The notes below the pieces were generated by a model. It was not told the DNA's origin, made no database searches, and saw only the letters and a program-made list of their open reading frames with translations. From positions 1 through 54,901 of the forward strand of contig CAMLKK010000020.1 of NCBI GenBank assembly GCA_946480715.1: 54,901 nucleotides of DNA, read 5' to 3'. Position 1 is the stretch's first letter; every line of letters begins with the position of its first letter. This DNA is from an uncultured Bacteriovorax sp. GTDB taxonomy: Bacteria; Bdellovibrionota; Bacteriovoracia; Bacteriovoracales; Bacteriovoracaceae. This document shows positions 49,392 to 54,901 of the stretch, piece after piece. Position numbers and translations under genes: made by a program.

Positions 49392-51065
49392 TTACATTTT
49401 ATCTGCAGCTGAATTTGAAACAGCTTCATCGATTGTCGTTAAACCTTGCGCGACTTTTGTCAGCGCACACATCCTTAAGGTTTTCATTCCCTCTTTGATT
49501 GCGGTTTTTTTAATTTCATCAACCGATCCACCACGAAGCAGAATTTCCTTAATTGCTGGAGTCATGTCGAGAACTTCATAGATAGCGACTCGACCTTTGT
49601 ATCCAGTGTTATTGCAAGTCGGACATCCACTACCTTTATGAACAACAATTTTCTCAGCTGATGCTGGTGAAATTCCACAAGCAACTAAGAACTCCGGTTT
49701 AATAGATGTATCTACAACTTTGCAATCTTTACAAATGCGACGGCATAATCTTTGAGCAACGACAACGTTTAGAGATGCAGCCACCAGGAACGGCTCGATT
49801 CCCATGTTTACAAGGCGTGTGACTGTACTCGGAGCATCGTTCGTGTGAAGTGTTGAGAGAACCAAGTGACCAGTTAAGGCCGCTTCGACTGCGATCTCAC
49901 CAACTTCATGATCTCGAATCTCTCCAACCATGATGATATCTGGATCTTGTCGAAGAAAAGATTTAAGAGCAACGGCAAAGGTCAATCCAATATCTTTTTT
50001 AACGTTAACCTGATTAATACCTTCCAGGTTAAACTCGACTGGATCTTCCGCTGTTGAAATGTTGGTATCAATTTTATTCAATTCCGCAAGAGCAGAATAA
50101 AGAGTAGTCGTTTTACCAGAACCAGTTGGACCTGTAACAAGACACATTCCGTATGGTTTATAGATACCTTCTTTAAAGACTTCGAGTTGTTTTGGTTCAA
50201 ATCCCAACTTGGTCATATCCAATTGGAGGTTAGATTGATCAAGAAGTCGGAGTACAATTTTTTCACCGAATAGTGTTGGCAATGAGGAAACACGATAATC
50301 AATTGGCTTTCCACCAATCTCCAACTTTATACGCCCATCTTGCGGTTTACGTCGTTCGGAAATATCCATCTGTGCAAGAATCTTTACTCTCGAAATAATC
50401 GGAAGCATAAGATTCTTAGGCGGCCTTGCTGATTCAACAAGACTTCCATCTTGACGGTAGCGAATGCGGAAATTATTTTCATAAGGTTCGATGTGAATAT
50501 CTGAACACTTATTTACAAATGCTTCTGCGAGAATGCGATTAACATACCTGATGACGTCATCACCAATATCATCTTCATTGATGTTATCTTCTTTTTTGGC
50601 GTCAGCTTTAATCTCGCGAATAGTTTCCAATACGTCTTCGAGATTTTCAGGAACACGACTGAAAATTTCGGCCCATGAGGACAAACTTGTTAGGATGAAC
50701 TCAATTGGATATTGAAACAACGCCTGAAGTTCAGCTTGGATTTTAATCAGTGAAGGATCATAAATTGCAACACTAACGGCTTTCGCATTTTTTTGTATTG
50801 GAAGAACACGGAATTTTATAATGTCGCTTTTCTTAACAATTTTTAATATTCGTTCAGGTATTTTTGCTTTCGATAGATCGATATAAGTTAGGTTGTAGTT
50901 GTCAGCGACTTGCTTTGCAAATCTAGTGTCGTCGAAAAATTTAAACTGGAGTAATCCTAGTTCTGAAATAACCAGTGGATCTTTGTCCACGATGAGCGGG
51001 CGCAAGTCCTTTATAGGCACCATTCCCGTTTTAGTTATGACTTCAACAAATTCTTTTCTGAACAT
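49392..51065 (-). CDS. pilB: Type IV pilus extension ATPase PilB
   Basis: A 557-residue extension ATPase. The N-terminal MshEN-like domain is followed by IHIEPYENNFRIRYRQDG, Walker A GPTGSGKTTT near residue 312-321, the Asp box AEDPVEFNL, Walker B DIIMVGEIRDHEVGEIAVEAA and the zinc tetracysteine CRRICKDC plus CPTCNNTGYKGR near 440-500. It powers polymerisation of pilin on the PilC platform. The ATG at 51065 is preceded by a palindrome at 51084-51100. It starts the pilB-pilT-pilC set. Assignment secure. Confidence 0.96.
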   Translation of the reverse strand: MFRKEFVEVITKTGMVPIKDLRPLIVDKDPLVISELGLLQFKFFDDTRFAKQVADNYNLTYIDLSKAKIPERILKIVKKSDIIKFRVLPIQKNAKAVSVAIYDPSLIKIQAELQALFQYPIEFILTSLSSWAEIFSRVPENLEDVLETIREIKADAKKEDNINEDDIGDDVIRYVNRILAEAFVNKCSDIHIEPYENNFRIRYRQDGSLVESARPPKNLMLPIISRVKILAQMDISERRKPQDGRIKLEIGGKPIDYRVSSLPTLFGEKIVLRLLDQSNLQLDMTKLGFEPKQLEVFKEGIYKPYGMCLVTGPTGSGKTTTLYSALAELNKIDTNISTAEDPVEFNLEGINQVNVKKDIGLTFAVALKSFLRQDPDIIMVGEIRDHEVGEIAVEAALTGHLVLSTLHTNDAPSTVTRLVNMGIEPFLVAASLNVVVAQRLCRRICKDCKVVDTSIKPEFLVACGISPASAEKIVVHKGSGCPTCNNTGYKGRVAIYEVLDMTPAIKEILLRGGSVDEIKKTAIKEGMKTLRMCALTKVAQGLTTIDEAVSNSAADKM

Positions 51066-51083
51066 GAGTTAGTCTCGATCCCT

Positions 51084-51100
51084 TTATCAAATTTTGATAA
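51084..51100. promoter_or_regulatory. Palindromic site upstream of pilB
   Basis: TTATCAAA-T-TTTGATAA is an 8-base perfect inverted repeat with a one-base centre, 18 bases before the pilB ATG. The plus strand then continues GATAACTTATC (51096-51106), an overlapping second inverted repeat. No T run follows on the minus strand, so it fits an operator better than a terminator. Confidence 0.45.
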
Positions 51101-51146
51101 CTTATCGGCATTGATCTATGAGACTTGAACGAAGTTATTGGAAAGA

Positions 51147-51815
51147 TTATCTGGCAGACCAAAACTGAACTGCGTATAGCGCCTGAAGCTCTAAAAGCTC
51201 GAATCCATCGGAGTATTTTGCTCTTGTATTGGTGATGAGTTTGAATTGTTCGCTGCTGTTGTAATTCAAATCCCAGAAGTGAGAATCTTCAGTGAGTTGA
51301 CCTTTAAATAAATAATCGCGCCCGCAACAATTTATCACCAAAATATTATTCTCATTAAAGCTTAATTGATAAAAATTATCAGACATTTTGCGCGAATATT
51401 GTTTATAGTTCACCTTTAATTCATCGAGAGCATGGATCACAACATTGGCCATTGCTCCATCACCCAGAATTTTGATATGAGGTTTGGTCTTCAGATAATT
51501 TGGCAGAAGTTTTAGAATCGCCAGATAATCTGTATTTTCTCCAAAAGTACGTCCACCATCGAACTTTAAACAATTAATCGCATTCAATTTTTTAGTCTGT
51601 TCAGAGAGTATAACTTCGGACAAGAAGTGCTTTTTGTAGGGAGCAGTTATGTTAAGACCATCATACTTTTCGCTCAAAGCCTCTAATGATGGAATTAAAA
51701 TTTCGTCCTCATAATCAAGTAAGTCATAAGAAAACTTTTCATGAATTAAGCGGCCGTAGATTTCAGGAGATCTCGAATGGGAAATATTTTTTCCTATAAG
51801 TCCCAGTCTAAGCAT
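51147..51815 (-). CDS. aroE: Shikimate dehydrogenase-like protein
   Basis: About 222 residues from ATG 51815; GTG 51839 would extend further into ribF. The N-terminal substrate-binding domain has LGLIGKNISHSRSPEIYG and NITAPYKKHFL, whose lysine matches the catalytic lysine of AroE, then GENTDYLA with the Asp that binds shikimate. The NADP-binding half is short: KILGDGAMANVVIHAL with a changed glycine motif (GDGAMA). AroE reduces 3-dehydroshikimate to shikimate with NADPH. It is shorter than most AroE (about 270), so its catalytic ability is uncertain. It overlaps ribF by 8 bases. The companion aroQ lies at 36508. Confidence 0.8.
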   Translation of the reverse strand: MLRLGLIGKNISHSRSPEIYGRLIHEKFSYDLLDYEDEILIPSLEALSEKYDGLNITAPYKKHFLSEVILSEQTKKLNAINCLKFDGGRTFGENTDYLAILKLLPNYLKTKPHIKILGDGAMANVVIHALDELKVNYKQYSRKMSDNFYQLSFNENNILVINCCGRDYLFKGQLTEDSHFWDLNYNSSEQFKLITNTRAKYSDGFELLELQALYAVQFWSAR

Positions 51816-52743
51816 GATTGAAAAATGTTTTTGTATCACTCACATCTTGAGAAATTTGGTGAATGAGTTCATTTACGCTTGGAAATTTCTTCTCTTCGCG
51901 TAATTTCTTTATAAAGAGAACGCGAATTTCCTCGCCATAGATATCGTGAGTGAAGTCCAGAAGATGAGATTCGATATGAATATCGTAGCCTGTATTAAAT
52001 GTTGGATTGTGACCAATGTTCGTCACTGAATTATAGACCATATCCTTAATTCGAACTTGAGTGATGTAAACACCTTTCGCTGGAACAATAAGCTCTTTAC
52101 TGTAACCCAGGTTAGCAGTGGGGAATCCAATTTTTTTTCCTCGCCCTTCACCTTTGATTACTCGCCCGGAAATAAAGTATTCGCGCCCTAACAATTCTTT
52201 TGCAGCTTCCATGTCTCCGGCTTCAATCGCCTTTCGCACGACAGTTGAAGACACTTGTTTTTTATCTACAGTGAATTCTTTTTGCAAAACCAGTTGCGTA
52301 TTTTTATTCTTGCAAAAATTTTGAGCAACATTAAAATCACCCGATTTATTGGCCCCAAAAGCAAAGTCGTAGCCTAAAAAGATTTTTTCCACGCCCTTGT
52401 TTATAAAAATAAAATTTTCGAGAAACTGTTCAGGTCCAAGTGTACTAAAATCTCGCGTGAAATCTATTTCAAGTAGATAATCAACGCCACATGATTTAAC
52501 AAGCTCGCGTCTTTCTTCATAAGTATTAATGAGAAAACTAGTTAGACCTTTCAGCACTTGATGGGGATGTGGGATGAATGTTACAAGAACAAACTTTGCA
52601 TGATCTTTTGTACACTCTCTTTTAATTGATTTTAAAAACTCTTGATGTCCTACATGTACACCGTCAAAGTTTCCAATAGTGACATAAATCTTATCGTCAC
52701 CATATTTATCTCCAATCTCTTTAAGGTCTCTAATGAGAATCAT
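51808..52743 (-). CDS. ribF: Bifunctional riboflavin kinase/FAD synthetase
   Basis: A 311-residue RibF. The N-terminal FAD synthetase has TIGNFDGVHVGHQEFL and YDFAFGANKSGD with SSTVVRKAIEAGDM; the C-terminal kinase has GREYFISGRVIKGEGRG, KIGFPTANL and IESHLLDFTHDIYGEEIRV. It makes FMN from riboflavin and then FAD. It overlaps batD by four bases (52740-52743), so it is coupled to the Bat genes. Assignment secure. Confidence 0.96.
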   Translation of the reverse strand: MILIRDLKEIGDKYGDDKIYVTIGNFDGVHVGHQEFLKSIKRECTKDHAKFVLVTFIPHPHQVLKGLTSFLINTYEERRELVKSCGVDYLLEIDFTRDFSTLGPEQFLENFIFINKGVEKIFLGYDFAFGANKSGDFNVAQNFCKNKNTQLVLQKEFTVDKKQVSSTVVRKAIEAGDMEAAKELLGREYFISGRVIKGEGRGKKIGFPTANLGYSKELIVPAKGVYITQVRIKDMVYNSVTNIGHNPTFNTGYDIHIESHLLDFTHDIYGEEIRVLFIKKLREEKKFPSVNELIHQISQDVSDTKTFFNHA

Positions 52744-54434
52744 AAATATTTAACCAATTCCGAGAAATGTTTATTGTTAAATGCGACTGGCTTAGCGTTT
52801 GCTGTTTGACCATATTGAACTTGTTCAGTTGAGTTCAAAGCTTCCTTGAAATAATCTTTAGCTTCTTTGCTCATACTGCTTGATTCAAGAATATTCTGGA
52901 CTGAGACGCCGCCTGCAGACATTTTGTTATCTTTATCCAACGTGCAAAGGACTTTGTAAAGATCAGGATAGTTGAGGCCCTTCTTCTTAAGTGTCTTTAA
53001 ACTATTCTTCACTGTATGATCCTTAGGCAGGTCCATGTTTTTAAGGCTTCTGTACCATTGGAAGCACACAAGTAAAATGATGATTCCTAGAACAGCATTT
53101 AGAATATGAAAGAAGTAAGAGCCCAGTCCTTTATCATTTAAGGGTACTGGCCCCACCAATCCCAGTGCATTTGGTGTTACGTCTTTCCCTTTATTGAAAA
53201 GTCCATCTAGCAACGATGTACCAGGAATTTTTACTTCTTCGTTTTGAGGTGTCGGTGCGGAACTTTGTGTTTGAGGTGCTGCGACACCGCTTACGCTGAG
53301 TGAAGGGATGCTGATTTTCTTTTCAATATATTTCCCAGAAGCAGGATCAAAATATGCCAATGCAAGTTCACGTGCAGCGATTTCAACAGGTCCTCTTGCC
53401 AAAAGAGTATATTCAAAAATTTTCTTCGCTTCTTGATTGCCCAATTCTGTAACTTCAGACTTCGTATCGAATTGTTCTAAATTTTTATCTGAAAATATCT
53501 CAGGAGCATCAAAGTTCTCAAGAGCACCTTTTCCTCGCACTTCCAATTTAATTTCGATTGGTTCATTAATGAGGAATTTATTTTTTGGTACGTTAAGTGA
53601 AAATTGATGTTCTCCTACCAGGCCTGTGAAACTAGAAGGTACTCCTTCACTCGGAAGAGGTAGTACTTCAACGTCAATAGTAGGGCTTGCTATGTCGCGA
53701 TTTTTGTAAGTTTGAGTTCCGAAACCAAAACCACCATATTGGTTCTCAACGATCTGAATCGACATTTTCATTGGATCCAAAACTGCTGATCCTACCTTTT
53801 CTGGATACAATCGAGCTGAGTAAGCTAATTGCCTGCGCAGAATTTGGCCTCTATATTGGACAGATTCAGGTGGAAGATTTATGCGGTGGAAACGCTTAAT
53901 AAACTTGTTCAACTTAGGAAACTCTTTTACGTCTGCTCCGCCAACTGCACCTTTGTAATAGAGGTAATAGTTCACATCAATTCCTTCTCCGATGTAGACT
54001 TTTGTTTTTGAAGCTTCTGCCTCCATAAAAACATCTGGAACTCTTCTAGGCTCATTAAGAACGGTAATCCTCACTTCTTTGAGGTTGACGGTCTTGCCTC
54101 CAATTTCTACTTTGATATTTCTTAAATAGGCTTGTCCCGTACGGTCAGCTTGAAGCTCATAGACAATCGCCTGTTCTTTAGTAGTCGTGAATTTTCCATT
54201 GATAACAACTGTTGAAATTGAAATTCCTTGTGACCTTTTTCCAAGAACTGAAGCTCCATAAGGAGTGAAAGAGATGAAAGGTTCATCGTCACCAGAAACT
54301 TTAAATTTAAAAGTTACAAAAAAACTTTCATTTACAACGGCTTCTTTGGGCTCGACTACAACTTCAACATCTTCTGCCCAAACAGTACAAAAAGAAAATA
54401 ATGAAAGAATTAAAAAAACTAAATATTTTTTCAT
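52740..54434 (-). CDS. batD: BatD-family protein
   Basis: A 564-residue protein with a signal peptide (YLVFLILSLFSFCTVWA), several immunoglobulin-like beta domains (VEVVVEPKEAVVNESFFVTF, FSLNVPKNKFLINEPIEIKLEVRG, VEIAARELALAYFDPASG) and a C-terminal membrane helix (IILLVCFQWYRSL) followed by a cytoplasmic tail. BatD is named from aerotolerance operons of Bacteroides; its function is uncertain, probably a periplasmic complex with the von Willebrand-factor proteins BatA and BatB. It starts five bases after the stop of the partial gene upstream. Assignment firm. Confidence 0.9.
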   Translation of the reverse strand: MKKYLVFLILSLFSFCTVWAEDVEVVVEPKEAVVNESFFVTFKFKVSGDDEPFISFTPYGASVLGKRSQGISISTVVINGKFTTTKEQAIVYELQADRTGQAYLRNIKVEIGGKTVNLKEVRITVLNEPRRVPDVFMEAEASKTKVYIGEGIDVNYYLYYKGAVGGADVKEFPKLNKFIKRFHRINLPPESVQYRGQILRRQLAYSARLYPEKVGSAVLDPMKMSIQIVENQYGGFGFGTQTYKNRDIASPTIDVEVLPLPSEGVPSSFTGLVGEHQFSLNVPKNKFLINEPIEIKLEVRGKGALENFDAPEIFSDKNLEQFDTKSEVTELGNQEAKKIFEYTLLARGPVEIAARELALAYFDPASGKYIEKKISIPSLSVSGVAAPQTQSSAPTPQNEEVKIPGTSLLDGLFNKGKDVTPNALGLVGPVPLNDKGLGSYFFHILNAVLGIIILLVCFQWYRSLKNMDLPKDHTVKNSLKTLKKKGLNYPDLYKVLCTLDKDNKMSAGGVSVQNILESSSMSKEAKDYFKEALNSTEQVQYGQTANAKPVAFNNKHFSELVKYL

Positions 54435-54438
54435 AAAA

Positions 54439-54901
54439 TTACCAATCTCTCTTTGGTTTCATTTGTCCACGTTCGTTTGTAGAAGTGTCCATCATTCTTT
54501 TTTGCAATTCACGGTCATTGTTGAGAATTTGCTTAACCATTGCTGGAGTCTTTACCATTTTTCTTTGCTGCTCAATCATCTTTTCTTTTTCTTCAACTGA
54601 TTGTGGTTTTGTTTCTCTCGGTGGGGCTTTTATATCTTTAGGGTCTTTTTTGTTTTTATCTTTTTCGTTTTCCTTTCCGTCTTGTGATTGATCTTTGTCT
54701 GAAGGATCGCTTTGATTCTTATTTTGAGAATCTTTTTCATTGCCCTTCTGATCCTTTTTATCTTTGTTATCTTTTTGGTTCTGACCTTTTGACTGGTCAT
54801 CTTTTTCATTTTTATTATTGCCTTTATTTTTTTGATCCTGATTCTTATTTTGATCGTTCTTCTGATCTTCTTTCTGGTCTTGTTTTTGATCCTTGTTTTG
54901 T
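54439..54901 (-). CDS. 3' part of a BatB/BatC-type protein with low-complexity tail
   Basis: The minus strand stays open from the window edge at 54901 to TAA (54441-54439), with the end EEKEKMIEQQRKMVKTPAMV, then MKPKRDW. The visible ~150 residues are dominated by K, D, Q and N (units such as QKQDQKEDQKNDQNKN). This matches the charged C-terminal tails of BatB/BatC (vWA or TPR) proteins encoded next to batD. The gene starts outside the window, so vWA or TPR domains cannot be seen. The tail may be periplasmic or cytoplasmic; function not inferred. The gene ends four bases before the batD start codon. Confidence 0.7.
   Translation of the reverse strand, partial: QNKDQKQDQKEDQKNDQNKNQDQKNKGNNKNEKDDQSKGQNQKDNKDKKDQKGNEKDSQNKNQSDPSDKDQSQDGKENEKDKNKKDPKDIKAPPRETKPQSVEEKEKMIEQQRKMVKTPAMVKQILNNDRELQKRMMDTSTNERGQMKPKRDW

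Noticed and set aside
1..54901. tRNA, rRNA, CRISPR arrays, insertion sequences
   Set aside because: I saw no cloverleaf or rRNA segments, no regularly spaced direct repeats and no transposase-like proteins in any frame.

Overview
The window reads as a low-GC chromosome segment of a Gram-negative bacterium with type IV pili, lipoproteins, a TamA/TamB pair and a Bat-type operon. I infer a predatory or free-living member of the Bdellovibrionota, Bacteriovorax/Peredibacter-like. The grounds are the AT-rich coding style, the complete pilus set next to housekeeping genes, the matrixin protease with a sorting-type tail, and the many coupled ATGA and TTGA gene junctions. This assignment is inference; no rRNA or tRNA gene is present to settle it.

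Region 1 (1-10775) is the most unusual part. The end of recX is followed by about 10 kb of accessory genes, and alaS comes after that. In many bacteria recX and alaS are neighbours (recA-recX-alaS in E. coli), so this looks like an interposed island. It encodes a DUF6445-like 2OG-Fe(II) oxygenase, a 73-residue Cys/Gly/Tyr/Pro-rich peptide with its own promoter-like sequence, a sulfotransferase-methyltransferase fusion, a second SAM methyltransferase, a GT-B glycosyltransferase, an unrecognised protein, a B12-type radical SAM enzyme, a GT-A glycosyltransferase, a PqqD-like protein (the fold of RiPP recognition elements) and a membrane-anchored PhnD-like binding protein. The set resembles a peptide-modification (RiPP-like) or modified surface-glycan pathway that I cannot match to a described one. 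One methyltransferase is preceded by a 12-base adenine tract inside a tiny leader ORF, which could make its expression switchable.

Region 2 (10802-24336): alaS with an oligopeptide-binding lipoprotein gene, three small genes (a secreted protein, an orphan phosphoacceptor-helix protein, a hypothetical), an acyl-CoA synthetase, rpoZ, then on the minus strand lon, a small secreted AMIN-like protein, a secreted matrixin metalloprotease with a C-terminal sorting-like tail, and its membrane partner.

Region 3 (24439-35884): a divergent UvrA paralogue with degenerate ATPase motifs, rplM-rpsI, and an operon of a repeat protein, TamB and a TamA/BamA-family barrel.

Region 4 (35915-51065): type IV pilus genes. 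pilMNOPQ runs on into a TPR protein, aroQ and efp and ends at a strong terminator. Upstream lie pilD with an ABC exporter pair, a divergent membrane TPR gene, pilA with two leader hairpins sharing the same loop, and pilC-pilT-pilB.

Region 5 (51147-54901): aroE-like, ribF, batD and the 3' end of a BatB/BatC-type gene with a low-complexity tail. No gene-free stretch exceeds 300 bases. I saw no tRNA, rRNA, CRISPR array, insertion sequence or prophage.
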